From Hippopus hippopus (lineage: Eukaryota; Mollusca; Bivalvia; Cardiida; Cardiidae): DNA of 64,000 nucleotides. The notes under the pieces were generated by a model. The model ran no database searches and was not told where the DNA came from. It saw only the letters and a list, made by a program, of their open reading frames with translations. This document shows positions 41,083-49,789 of the stretch, in pieces. Location of the stretch: positions 10,520,516-10,584,515 of the forward strand of contig OX328110.1 in assembly GCA_946811185.2 (NCBI GenBank), in the 5' to 3' direction. Numbering within the stretch: position 1 is the first letter of the stretch; each line of letters starts with the position of its first letter. Both the position numbers and the translations under genes were made by a program.

Positions 41083-41670
41083 CTACCGACAGCTTTTCTT
41101 TGGCTTTTTTTGGATCTTGAAATCAACGTGATTATCTCTGTTTTTCCCGTATTTGCCCTGGCCTGTCATTATTGGTGTAGTTGGCTTTTGATCAACTCGC
41201 TGTTTCTTGTGGAGATGGCTATCGTCTTCCTCAGATTTCCGTTTTCTTGGCTTTGTTGTTCTTGGTTGTTTTTCCTTTGGCTGATTTTTCTTCACAACAG
41301 TTACGATAGAGTCCACTAAGTTGTGAAGATTGGTTTTATCAAACTCAAACTCCACAGGGATCTTCACAGGAACTGGTGAAATGTGCTGACTCTGCTGGCG
41401 TAGTGTCTCAATATTTTTACTGAGCTGCTCGGTGTTTGTGTTTAAAGTTTTAATCTCCTCCAAATTTTGGTTAAAAGTCTCCAGTTGTTCTAAGATCCGA
41501 GTCATCATGGCATCTTGTTTTGAATTTAACTGTTTCATCTCTTCACAAATGTTGTCCAACACCGTCTGTGGGTTGATAATTGTCGAATTTATAACTGATG
41601 AAAGAATGTCTCCATTGTTTTCCACTGGTGGAAAATCGTCCAAGTTGATTTCATCTAAGTTGTGCTTCAT
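41083..41670 (-). CDS. Coiled-coil protein with basic nuclear-type tail, 195 aa
   Basis: The ATG at 41670 starts MKHNLDEINLDDFPPVENNG. A longer frame upstream opens only with GTG and matches untranslated leader in the 101-aa gene, so ATG 41670 is preferred. Residues about 35-90 are a heptad-like helix (MKQLNSKQDAMMTRILEQLE, then TFNQNLEEIKTLN), fitting a coiled coil. The C-terminal third is Lys/Arg-rich with NLS-like KPRKRKSEED and KKQRV. No enzyme motif and no homologue in the visible part of element 2. It shares its class II promoter with the 101-aa gene and ends at three histone-like stem-loops. Perhaps a nuclear DNA-binding or scaffold protein. Confidence 0.75.
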   Translation of the reverse strand: MKHNLDEINLDDFPPVENNGDILSSVINSTIINPQTVLDNICEEMKQLNSKQDAMMTRILEQLETFNQNLEEIKTLNTNTEQLSKNIETLRQQSQHISPVPVKIPVEFEFDKTNLHNLVDSIVTVVKKNQPKEKQPRTTKPRKRKSEEDDSHLHKKQRVDQKPTTPIMTGQGKYGKNRDNHVDFKIQKKPKKSCR

Positions 41671-41781
41671 ATTGAAACTGCTTCCGAATATTGACACTGC
41701 TTTCGAATATTGATACTACTTTCGAAGTGTTCGTTACCTGAGAGTCAAAGAAATGGTGAATGTATGGAAATAACGCTGGGC

Positions 41782-41825
41782 TTTATACGTTTACAGAGGA
41801 TTGAAAATTTTAAAGAGCGCGGACC
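41782..41825 (-). promoter_or_regulatory. Class II promoter of the 195-aa gene
   Basis: Minus strand GGTCCGCGCTCTTTAAAATT, TTCAATCCTC and CGTATAAAGCCC. The same order is found at 48450-48493 and 60815-60859. It is back to back with the class I promoter of the 68-aa gene. Confidence 0.75.
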
Positions 41826-41903
41826 TGGCAAAAAACACCAGGATTGTACTGTGTGACACCGAATTAGGAGTGGTGAAAAAACACCGATATAACCATCGAA
41901 TTG

Positions 41904-41997
41904 ATTGCACAATGTTAATGAAACGCCGACGCGGGAAAAACATAGGAGAAAATGACGTCATGGGTCAACTAGTTCAATCCTCCTGTAAAGCTATAAA
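41904..41997 (+). promoter_or_regulatory. Class I promoter of the 68-aa gene (shortened)
   Basis: TGACGTCA at 41953-41960 and TATAAA at 41992-41997 keep the 31-nt gap. The upstream ATTGG box is changed to ATTGC and lies about 18 nt closer, through loss of the TTTGGAGCCAAAACAGC-like block. Confidence 0.8.
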
Positions 41998-42036
41998 ACC
42001 CAGCGATATTTTACATAAAAACATATTTGTTGCAGG

Positions 42037-42243
42037 ATGGTTCGAATTCTTGTGTGCCCTCACTGCGCAAGCAGATGCCAGATAGAGTGTGGAAAATGTT
42101 TTGCCATACTTGAGTATCTTGGGCAGAAACATAACTGTCCAGATACAGATGAAGGATTTTACGATGATGATGAAGGTTCATCGACTTGCTGTGAACACTG
42201 TGGGTGTGAAATCACCCCAGTGGATCGGCTAGAAGAGTCGTAG
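42037..42243 (+). CDS. Zinc-ribbon-like small protein, 68 aa
   Basis: MVRILVCPHCASRCQIECGK then CFAILEYLGQKHNCPD, an acidic linker and CCEHCGCEITPVDRLEES. The pairs CPHC, CGKC/C and CCEHCGC give up to ten cysteines, fitting one or two zinc ribbons or knuckles. It starts at the first ATG 40 nt after the TATA box and ends 31 nt before a histone-like stem-loop. Role unknown; a protein of this size with zinc ribbons often binds nucleic acid or other proteins. Confidence 0.75.
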   Translation: MVRILVCPHCASRCQIECGKCFAILEYLGQKHNCPDTDEGFYDDDEGSSTCCEHCGCEITPVDRLEES

Positions 42244-42273
42244 AGCTCGATGTTATCGTGAAATCCTTAAAAA

Positions 42274-42289
42274 AGCCCTTTTCAGGGCT
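42274..42289 (+). terminator. Histone-like 3' stem-loop after the 68-aa gene
   Basis: AGCCCTTTTCAGGGCT followed by AACCATTTAGCACGAAAGAT. Confidence 0.87.
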
Positions 42290-42562
42290 AACCATTTAGC
42301 ACGAAAGATCTTTCTTTTCAAATTGTCAAAAGTAAAAAGACTTACAGTCAAAACTAGAAAAAAGTCAAAAGTAACAAGTAATTATTTTCATGCTTTTATT
42401 TTCAAAAGAACTTATGTACAATGAAAAAATCAAGTCATGATCTGTAAAAGACAAAAAAATGAATGAACTGTAAAGACAAAAATGAATGAACTGTAAAGAC
42501 AAAAAAATGAATGAAAAAATCAAGTCAGTCTTTTTTGTTTAAATTCAAAATGAAATCTTTTT
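42290..42562. other. Spacer between the 68-aa and 282-aa genes
   Basis: Short direct repeats of AATGAATGAACTGTAAAGAC; no coding sequence. The 282-aa gene should end its transcript here, and I saw no stem-loop on its strand. Confidence 0.5.
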
Positions 42563-43411
42563 TCACTCAGTATGTTTTCTTTTTTTCTTCGGGATGTCAG
42601 ATTCACATTTGGTTTTACGTTTTCTTTTCCTTTCGTTGTTTTTTAATACCATATCTGGACAGATTTTACCCTTGTGTTTTGTTGATTTGCAAAAGAAACA
42701 GTTCTTTGTTACTCGTTTTTTCTTCTTTTCGTTGTTTTGCTGTTTTTCCTCTCCGTACGAACAACCCGGTTCTGCAGAAAATTCGTTTTTTAGATCCAAA
42801 GTTTGTTGTTTTCTTAGATTATCGCTTGTAGATATTTTTTTCTCTACCTGTTCTGTTATTTTGCAGATTTCTGATTCGGTGATAGCCGTTGTGTCGTTCT
42901 GCATGTCTACGGTCTGAGTTTCAATGGATGATGTAGCTTGTGGTGAACTTTTTTTCCATGTATTTTCGCTGTAGAATGAATTTAGTGTCCCGACGAATTT
43001 TATATGTTGGAGACCGTCAACGTTGTAAAACGATGGTAAAATTTCGATGTCATGACTGTGTGGATTCACGTAGACAAAAACAAATGTTCCTATCTGATTT
43101 TCTTTTTCTGGACATTCTTTGGCCCAATGTCCTGCTTCGTTGCATGTAAAACAAATATTTGTTCTCTCACCATTCACCCCATATCGTTTGTCAGTCGTCG
43201 CTTGATCCATAACTCTGTATCTGGTAGTACGGTAAACATCTTTTTCTTCTAAATGTTGGTGGGATAAAAATGATCCCACGTAGTTTCCGATATGTTTAAC
43301 ATCATACTTTGATGGTATATTGCTGATCTCATAATCGTAGGTGCATGGATTAACATACAGATGCACCCTCTTTCTAAGTGGTGATGTATTTTGCAGCTTT
43401 AACTCGCTCAT
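42563..43411 (-). CDS. Protein with two CCHC zinc knuckles, 282 aa
   Basis: Two CX2CX4HX4C knuckles are visible: CFTCNEAGHWAKEC (residues about 87-100) and CFFCKSTKHKGKIC (about 240-253). The N-half holds two related segments, HLYVNPCTYDYEISNIPSKY and FVYVNPHSHDIEILPSFYNV, each followed by a VG-S/T-L-F/S stretch, so it arose by internal duplication. A Ser/Thr/Gln/Glu-rich middle and a very basic tail (KKRVTK, RKRKRKTK, PKKKRKHTE) suggest nuclear entry and nucleic-acid binding, as for retroviral nucleocapsid-type knuckles. It diverges from the polymerase gene across a 157-bp spacer with TATA boxes for both. The homologue in element 2 would lie beyond the window. Confidence 0.78.
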   Translation of the reverse strand: MSELKLQNTSPLRKRVHLYVNPCTYDYEISNIPSKYDVKHIGNYVGSFLSHQHLEEKDVYRTTRYRVMDQATTDKRYGVNGERTNICFTCNEAGHWAKECPEKENQIGTFVFVYVNPHSHDIEILPSFYNVDGLQHIKFVGTLNSFYSENTWKKSSPQATSSIETQTVDMQNDTTAITESEICKITEQVEKKISTSDNLRKQQTLDLKNEFSAEPGCSYGEEKQQNNEKKKKRVTKNCFFCKSTKHKGKICPDMVLKNNERKRKRKTKCESDIPKKKRKHTE

Positions 43412-43479
43412 ATTCTTTTATCAACTGTACTGTCTGAGATTGAGTAGGAGAATGATTAGATTTTCACAACTGTCGTCTC

Positions 43480-43516
43480 TATTTATACACTGTTGCAACG
43501 GAGAGGCTATATAAAT
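43480..43516. promoter_or_regulatory. Bidirectional promoter between the 282-aa gene and DNA polymerase
   Basis: Minus-strand TATAAAT at 43481-43488 and plus-strand TATATAAAT at 43508-43516 point outward, with about 50-70 nt to each ATG. No CRE and no class I or II block is present. Confidence 0.65.
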
Positions 43517-43568
43517 TGTTAGTTTTTCTCACTTCTGCATTATTGTCTTTTCACTCAGAGCTAAAACG

Positions 43569-46500
43569 ATGGGTAAAAGAAAAAGAATAATAACCTATTC
43601 AAACAGCGAAAGTGACGATGAGGTATTTCCACCAACAAAAAAGAAAAAAACTAGACCGTTGAAAGAAGAAAGTGACAGTGACGATGAGATATTTCCACCA
43701 ACAAAAAAGAAAAAAACTGGACCGTTGAAAGAAGAAACTGACAGCGACGATGAAAGTATCAACTCTAGCTTAGACATGAAAAGTCTATATGATTTAACAG
43801 AAAGGGGTAATAAGAAGTCAAGAAAATTTAAAACAGAATCACATGTGCTGACGCTGAGTTTTAAGAAATTTAAAGAAATATCACCTCAGAGACTACTTGG
43901 ATTATTTGACGATGTTACCCATGAAATCATTCGAAAGTTAAATGCTAACCCGACGGACATGATTAGAATTACCATCAATCATCCTTCGTTGGAAATGGGG
44001 ATCCATATTCCTTTTTTAACCACAGAACAGTTGCAAGGTGAAACTATGTTGAATGAAATTGAACGAGTTCAACAATCGAATACAGATTTCGTCTTGAATG
44101 ATGGATTCATGACATTTGACATTACACATACAATACCACCAAGTGGTAGCGGAAAATATAGAGCATCATCTGAATTAGATTCAAAGTTTTTTGTCCAGAA
44201 GAAAAAATCCATTATTCAAATTAGCAATCATGACCAACTATGTTTTGCAAGAGCCGTTGTTGTGGGAATTTGCTACAGTGAACGTGAAAACACCGAAGCA
44301 TGGAATAGAAAATGGCGTCGTATTTGTCGTTCAGACCTCACTCTTCAAAAGACTGAAGCTGAGAAATTGTTAAATGAAGCTGGAGTTTCACCAACACAGC
44401 CTGTAGGAATTGATGAATACAAAAAAATTCAAGCATTCTTGTATGAAAAAGGCTATGTCATTAAAGTTCATCAACAGCATTCAAAAGTGGAAAAAATATT
44501 TAAACATCCAGAAGTGAAAACCAATAGTAAGATCATACATTTGTACTTTCATCAAAAACATTATGACTACATCAAATCTATCAAAGGTTTTTTTTGTTGT
44601 GCATATTATAGTGAGTTCTGTGATGTGGGTTACTCTCAGCGGGAAAGTCATGCTTGTTCAAATATCTGCAAAGGTTGTTGGCGCAAAGGAAAATGTCCAT
44701 CAGAATTTAAAGAATATGTTTGCAGTGATTGTAGTAGACGAATTTTTAGTGCTGAATGCTTTGAAAATCACAGAATTGTTCAAGGTAAAGAAAAGAAATC
44801 CATTTGTGAATTAGTGAAACTCTGTTCGAAATGTGGTGCACAATATCTTGTCAGAAAGAAAAATCATGTTTGCAATGGAAAGAAAAGGTGTCATATCTGT
44901 AAGAGAATTGTTAACTTTTCTCATCGATGCTATATCCAGCCTTACCAAAGTAAGTTGAACCATGACAGCGATGACGAGACGAGTTCTTCTGTAGTCAAAA
45001 AACCACAGTTTATTTTCTTTGATTTTGAATGCAAACAAGACACAGGGGTGCACATCCCGAATTATTGTATTGCACACAGAGCGTGTGTTGAATGTATCGA
45101 TAAATCATTTGATTTTCATTGTTCTACATGCAGTGAATTTGAAGAGGGTAGGGAAGTTATTTTTCAAGGTGAAGAAACTTTGAGTCAATTTTGCAAGTGG
45201 CTCCTTTCAAAACATCATAAAGGAGTCACGGCTATTGCCCATAATTTCAAAGGTTATGACGGTCAGTTCATTCTTGGCCATATTGTCAAAGTTGGGTTAA
45301 ATCTTCCAAAATTGATCATGAATGGAAACAATATTATGAAGTTAGAGCTGAATGGTGTGCGTCTGATCGATTCTTTCAATTTCATGAGCTTTGGTTTGGC
45401 AAAATTTCCAGCCACATTTGGTCTTCAAGAAATGAAAAAAGGTTACTTTCCTCACTGGGCAAATACAGATGAATTTTGGAGTTACATTGGACCTTACTTG
45501 GATATATCTTATTACAAACCCGACTCAATGTCTGAAGAGGCTAGGTCAAAATTCATAGTTTGGTATAATGACAAAGTTCAAAAGGGTGAGGAATTCAATT
45601 TTCAGAAGGAGATGGAATTGTACTGTAGGTCAGATGTTGATATCCTCAGACGAGGATGTGCTGAATTCAGAAAGCTGTTTATCGAACAGGGTGGTATTTG
45701 TCCATTTTTAGAGGCGATTACCATTGCAGATGCCTGTAACAAGGTCTGGCGAAGCAAATATTTGCCAGAAAATCAAATAGCTATCATTTCAAGCAAAGAC
45801 TCATTCAGACGTCGCTTTTCTATGAAAGCGATACGGTGGGTTCAAAGCCTAGCTCTGGAAAAAGGTATTAATATTCGGCATGCAAAAAATGGTGGGGAAG
45901 TTCAAATCGGGAGATATAGTGTAGATGGTTTTCACCGTCAATCAAACACTGTTTATGAATTTCTTGGGGATTTGTATCATGGTTGTCCTGTATGCTATAC
46001 AGATCGAAAACAGATCAATCCTATTAATGGGAAATCCATGTCTGAATTGTACGAACGTACTTTTAAACGTATAGCAGATATCGGAAAAATGGGTTATAAT
46101 GTAGTGTACATTTGGGAACACGATTTCGATGCTAAGATGAAGGATAAAGAGTACAAAAAACTCATTGAAAAGTTATATCCACATTCGGACCCTATCGATC
46201 CGAGGGATGGCCTGTCTGGGGGAAGATGTAATGCAATAAAAATTGGCTATGATGTTGATGAAAAAAGCAAGAAGGAAATCAAGTACATCGATATCTGTTC
46301 TCTGTACCCTTATGTTTGTAAACACAAATCCTATCCTGTAGGTCAGCCAGAAATTTTGTCTGCTGAGAATATTGACATGAACAATATTCGACAATATGAG
46401 GGGTCAATCAAATGCAAAGTTTTGCCTCCAACTGATTTGTTTCACCCCGTTCTCCCAGTTCACTGTAACAACAAAATGATGTTTCCACTCTGTATGAAAT

Positions 46501-47387
46501 GTGCAGAAGAAAGTTCAAGCATTTGTAGGCATGGTAAAGAAGAGAGGGCTTTGGTCGGAACTTGGGTTACTTTTGAATTATTCAAGGCTCTTGACTGTGG
46601 TTATCGATTATTGCAAGTGTATGAAATTTGGCATTTCAATTCTGTATCAGATCAGTTCTTTAAACATTATGTGGACAATTTCTTGAAAATTAAGCAAGAA
46701 GCCAGTGGTTATCCAGATTGGTGTCTTTGGGGAAAATTAGCTCAGCGTGAAAAAATGTCCAAGACGGAATACATCAGTGATCCGTCTAAATATTTTGAAT
46801 TAGTCATCAATCCCAATTTCATTGTAAAGCATGTAGAAATCTTTGACGAGGAGTGTGCATTCATCTTGGTTAACTATGAATCAAAGTTGGAGCATATTGA
46901 CACCCATGCTACAGCCAATGTGGTAGTAGGGTCTTACGTAACAGCTTATGCAAGGTTGGAATTGTACAGCGTTCTTGAAAAGTTAAAAGATAGAGTTCTG
47001 TATTTCGACACAGATAGTTGTATGTACATTCACGACCCTGAATTATGGAATCCTCCTATTATTAACAGTCGGTTAGGAAAATGGACTGATGAAGAGCCTG
47101 CTTGTAAAATTACTCAATTCAGAGGGCTTGGGCCTAAGAATTATGCTTACAAAATGAAAACAAAAGATGGAGAAGCGATAAGCAAATGTAAAGTAAAGGG
47201 GATTACTCTGGATTACAATACAAAACAGGTGCTGAATTTCGATACATATTCAAAATGTGCTTTGGATCGCACAATAGAAATCAAATTCAGTATGATTGTA
47301 GAATTAAAAGACACAGAGATAGAACGGTTACCAGTGAACCACAAACAAAAACGTTTCGCTCTGTATACACCAAGAGAGTTATTGTAA
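43569..47387 (+). CDS. Polinton-type protein-primed family-B DNA polymerase, damaged copy
   Basis: 1272 residues. Two N-terminal repeats of DSDDEIFPPTKKKKTGPLKE type; a Cys-222-region (DQLCFARAV) with a His block (HYDYIK, about 331); a Cys-rich finger region (about 341-453); 3'-5' exonuclease motifs DFE (485), HNFKGYD (558-564) and YCRSDVD (685-691); polymerase motif A DICSLYP (908-914) and motif C DTDS (1147-1150). Against the copy at 62044-64000, an in-frame 126-bp deletion at about 46725 (between TGTC repeats) removes 42 residues including the conserved Lys/Asn part of motif B, so synthesis is probably lost. A one-base deletion near 47285 shifts the last 34 codons; the original end was near 47433. 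Known role of the family: replication of the element from a terminal protein primer. Confidence 0.9.
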   Translation: MGKRKRIITYSNSESDDEVFPPTKKKKTRPLKEESDSDDEIFPPTKKKKTGPLKEETDSDDESINSSLDMKSLYDLTERGNKKSRKFKTESHVLTLSFKKFKEISPQRLLGLFDDVTHEIIRKLNANPTDMIRITINHPSLEMGIHIPFLTTEQLQGETMLNEIERVQQSNTDFVLNDGFMTFDITHTIPPSGSGKYRASSELDSKFFVQKKKSIIQISNHDQLCFARAVVVGICYSERENTEAWNRKWRRICRSDLTLQKTEAEKLLNEAGVSPTQPVGIDEYKKIQAFLYEKGYVIKVHQQHSKVEKIFKHPEVKTNSKIIHLYFHQKHYDYIKSIKGFFCCAYYSEFCDVGYSQRESHACSNICKGCWRKGKCPSEFKEYVCSDCSRRIFSAECFENHRIVQGKEKKSICELVKLCSKCGAQYLVRKKNHVCNGKKRCHICKRIVNFSHRCYIQPYQSKLNHDSDDETSSSVVKKPQFIFFDFECKQDTGVHIPNYCIAHRACVECIDKSFDFHCSTCSEFEEGREVIFQGEETLSQFCKWLLSKHHKGVTAIAHNFKGYDGQFILGHIVKVGLNLPKLIMNGNNIMKLELNGVRLIDSFNFMSFGLAKFPATFGLQEMKKGYFPHWANTDEFWSYIGPYLDISYYKPDSMSEEARSKFIVWYNDKVQKGEEFNFQKEMELYCRSDVDILRRGCAEFRKLFIEQGGICPFLEAITIADACNKVWRSKYLPENQIAIISSKDSFRRRFSMKAIRWVQSLALEKGINIRHAKNGGEVQIGRYSVDGFHRQSNTVYEFLGDLYHGCPVCYTDRKQINPINGKSMSELYERTFKRIADIGKMGYNVVYIWEHDFDAKMKDKEYKKLIEKLYPHSDPIDPRDGLSGGRCNAIKIGYDVDEKSKKEIKYIDICSLYPYVCKHKSYPVGQPEILSAENIDMNNIRQYEGSIKCKVLPPTDLFHPVLPVHCNNKMMFPLCMKCAEESSSICRHGKEERALVGTWVTFELFKALDCGYRLLQVYEIWHFNSVSDQFFKHYVDNFLKIKQEASGYPDWCLWGKLAQREKMSKTEYISDPSKYFELVINPNFIVKHVEIFDEECAFILVNYESKLEHIDTHATANVVVGSYVTAYARLELYSVLEKLKDRVLYFDTDSCMYIHDPELWNPPIINSRLGKWTDEEPACKITQFRGLGPKNYAYKMKTKDGEAISKCKVKGITLDYNTKQVLNFDTYSKCALDRTIEIKFSMIVELKDTEIERLPVNHKQKRFALYTPRELL

Positions 47388-47514
47388 ATGGTACTGATAC
47401 TGTACCCTATGGTTATAAAAGTTTGAAAAAATAATTCTATATCACATTGTTGTGTAGCAATCAGTCAAAGTAAGTCGGGAAAAAATATTAGCCGTTGGTC
47501 AAAAAATAACAATC

Positions 47515-48011
47515 ATGTTACCGTTACCAATAGAACTACGTGAAAAAATTTATGGAGCATTTGTTCGACAGCATACGCTTGATGAACGAACACAGCAGAT
47601 AGCTGCTTGAAAGACAATGTTATTAGTAAACTGTTTCGATCCACAAGTCGATGGACATGTTTTATCATAGGAACAACAGAAGAAAGTTTTCTTAACGTTC
47701 TGAAAACGAAATCAGTTCTATTTGACTTTTACTTACGCTACAAAAAAGGATCTGTTCATTCCTACGGAGAAACAATGGAAACCATGTCAGGGTATATTCT
47801 ATTTGATAGAGATGTTACAGAAGAAGTAGTGAATTCAGCTCTTTCAACAAAAGACGTTTATAGACATGTTGCTCCATTCATAGGAATACGAGATTTCGAC
47901 GATATGGACAGTGAGTATACAATGTTTTTAGGGTATGACCAATTGCACAAAGACATTACTGAATATGAAGACAAATGTGAAACTCATGGTATTTGCAAAT
48001 TTGCATTGTAA
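47515..48011 (+). pseudogene. Broken copy of the 218-aa companion gene
   Basis: ATG 47515 starts MLPLPIELREKIYGAFVRQH. After the ERTQ region a deletion with frame change, relative to the intact copy at 61311-61967, removes about 55 residues and brings in a stop at about 47607. The remaining frame from 47607 keeps the C-terminal 134 residues (KDNVISKLFRSTSRWTCFII onward). Confidence 0.85.
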
Positions 48012-48302
48012 AAAATTCCTTGCGAATAATTCATTGTGAATAATTCATTATGAAAAAAATATTTCAGTGTGAATTTTTTCATTGTTAAGAAAATGTTTTT
48101 TATGCTGTATTGTAAAAAATATTTCAGTGTGAATTTTTTCATTGTTAAGAAAATGTTTTTTATGCTGTATTGTAAAAAAAATGTTTCCTTGTGAATTTTT
48201 TCATTGTCAAGAAATTTTTTCATTGTCAAGAAAATTTTTATGATGCATTGCAAAAAATGTTTCATTGTTTAGTTCTGTTCAATAAATAAAAGTTCAATAA
48301 AT
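48012..48302 (+). promoter_or_regulatory. 3' region of the polymerase transcript: 60-bp tandem repeat and AATAAA signals
   Basis: 48061-48120 and 48121-48180 are almost identical 60-bp units (ATTTCAGTGTGAATTTTTTC then ATTGTTAAGAAAATG). AATAAA occurs at 48281, 48285 and 48296, so this gene block probably uses ordinary cleavage and polyadenylation. No histone-like hairpin is present. Confidence 0.7.
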
Positions 48303-48449
48303 AAAAGTTAAAAAAACAATAGAGCTCTTCATTCTGTTTTTTCCCCAAAGACTTGTTCTGTCTACATTTTTTTCCATACATCGGATCATAACTTTTTTGC
48401 TATATTAGCATGAAACGTAGCATGGAAAAAATGTATGTGCTTTCTGCCA

Positions 48450-48493
48450 GGTCCGAGCTCTTTAAAAATTTCAATCCTCCTTAAACGTATAAA
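48450..48493 (+). promoter_or_regulatory. Class II promoter of the 101-aa gene
   Basis: GGTCCGAGCTCTTTAAAAAT, TTCAATCCTCC and CGTATAAAGCCC, in the same order as upstream of the 195-aa gene and its element 2 counterpart. Confidence 0.75.
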
Positions 48494-48584
48494 GCCCCGC
48501 GTTATTTTCATACAATCATCATTTTTTGACTCTCAGCTAACGATCACTTCGAAAGCAGTATCAATATTCGGAAGCAATATCAAT

Positions 48585-48890
48585 ATGGAGGAGATAAATC
48601 ATCAACTACGTGAGGCTCTCCAAGAATATCTAAATGCAGGTCAACAGTTATTACAACTAAACACTCATTTCGTAGGAGAGGAGGAACAAAACCAACTACA
48701 ACATATAACACAGCCATACAAAGATCTCGGCGAAAGATTAGTTCAACTATTTTTAAAGACAACACCGGATGTCATTTTGGTTGATATCGAATTTGGGAGA
48801 AAGATTACTTTCGATAATGGAGCAATGGTGATCAGAAAGAGAGTTGAAGCATGCCCCATTTGTCAAGCGAATTTCGGGTGCTGTCATTAG
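48585..48890 (+). CDS. Small Polinton-borne protein, 101 aa, C-terminal CPxC motif
   Basis: The start ATG 48585 (MEEINHQLREALQEYLNAGQ) is chosen because the frame upstream is leader sequence shared with the 195-aa gene, where it has no ATG. Residues 1-60 are helical and Gln/Leu-rich; the middle DVILVDIEFGRKITFD looks like two strands; the end is ACPICQANFGCCH, a Cys/His cluster similar in layout to the end of the 74-aa protein. The element 2 homologue (60456-60722) lacks about 13 residues before that cluster. Function not recognised. It ends 35 nt before a histone-like stem-loop. Confidence 0.78.
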   Translation: MEEINHQLREALQEYLNAGQQLLQLNTHFVGEEEQNQLQHITQPYKDLGERLVQLFLKTTPDVILVDIEFGRKITFDNGAMVIRKRVEACPICQANFGCCH

Positions 48891-48925
48891 AAGTGGAAAA
48901 AACAACGTGAGACCAAAAAAAAAAC

Positions 48926-48941
48926 AGCCCTTTTCAGGGCT
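48926..48941 (+). terminator. Histone-like 3' stem-loop after the 101-aa gene
   Basis: AGCCCTTTTCAGGGCT with AAAC before and ACCCATC after (the ACCCA flank of canonical histone signals), then CACGAAAGTTCTATC. Confidence 0.9.
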
Positions 48942-49143
48942 ACCCATCTACCACGAAAGTTCTATCTTTTTTCAAATTGTCATTTCTTCAAAATTGTCAA
49001 AACTCAAAAGATTTACAATCAAAAAAAGTCATAGAATAGTCAAACTCTAGTTTTTTTCTAACCCGAACAAGAAAAAAATGTAACAAAACCACGGGTTGGT
49101 CAACAATAAAACATTTAGTATTAGAAATAAAACGGTGATTCTG

Positions 49144-49256
49144 ATTGGACAACATTAATTTGGAGCCAAAACAGCATGAAACGCCGACGCGGGAAAAACA
49201 TAGGAGAAAATGACGTCATGGGTCAACTAGTTCAATCCGTCTGAAAAGCTATAAAT
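49144..49256 (+). promoter_or_regulatory. Class I promoter of the 104-aa gene
   Basis: ATTGG 49144-49148, TGACGTCA 49211-49218, TATAAAT 49250-49256; gaps of 62 and 31 nt. Confidence 0.87.
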
Positions 49257-49292
49257 CTCTGCGATATATTTTCATACATTTCATTTTTCACA

Positions 49293-49607
49293 ATGGCTTC
49301 AAGACCATCACTCCTCGTCACTTGGATGGATGCTGAGCGAAAGTTAACAAGAGTAAGGAGGCAAATCGTTTTACTTAAACAACGCTTAGTTGGAGTAAGA
49401 AAGCGTTATGAGAGGGCTGAGCTTGCTAATAACAGGATGTTCTGTTATAACCTTCGGATGAAGGAACTCATTATTGAGGGCATGCTTGAAATGTATTTTC
49501 AGTATGTTATTTCAAAAACCGAGCAGGTAGACCGTCTTTTCCGCGAGCAAATCGCCGCTGAAAGGAGTGAGTCAGACAGCGAATCGACTGATGCTGATAC
49601 TGAATAA
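49293..49607 (+). CDS. Helical small protein, 104 aa
   Basis: It starts MASRPSLLVTWMDAERKLTR and is almost identical after residue 14 to the 106-aa protein of the other arm, and to the element 2 copy at 59729-60043. Same domain picture: basic N-terminal helix, conserved centre (KELIIEGMLEMYFQYVISKT), acidic Ser-rich tail ending DADTE. Two copies in one element double the dose and may keep the arms similar by gene conversion (inference). Class I promoter and stem-loop flank it. Confidence 0.82.
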   Translation: MASRPSLLVTWMDAERKLTRVRRQIVLLKQRLVGVRKRYERAELANNRMFCYNLRMKELIIEGMLEMYFQYVISKTEQVDRLFREQIAAERSESDSESTDADTE

Positions 49608-49641
49608 ACATTTTCAAAAATTCAGTCCTTCTCTAAAAAAC

Positions 49642-49657
49642 AGCCCTTTTCAGGGCT
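49642..49657 (+). terminator. Histone-like 3' stem-loop after the 104-aa gene
   Basis: AAAAACAGCCC leads into the hairpin AGCCCTTTTCAGGGCT, then AACCATTTACCACGAAAGAT. Confidence 0.9.
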
Positions 49658-49789
49658 AACCATTTACCACGAAAGATCTATCTTTCTTCAAATTGTCACT
49701 TCTTCAAATTGTCAAACTTCTTTCTTTTAGAAGAGTTACACTCCAAAGAGTTACACTCCAAAGAGTTACACTCCAAAGACCCACACTAC

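Noticed and set aside
41671..41697. Upstream extension of the 195-aa protein (SIFGSSFN)
   Set aside because: Opens only with GTG and matches leader sequence that has no start codon in the 101-aa gene; the first ATG was preferred.
43595..43777. Minus-strand frame opposite the polymerase N-terminus
   Set aside because: Antisense shadow of the KKKK/DSDDE repeats.
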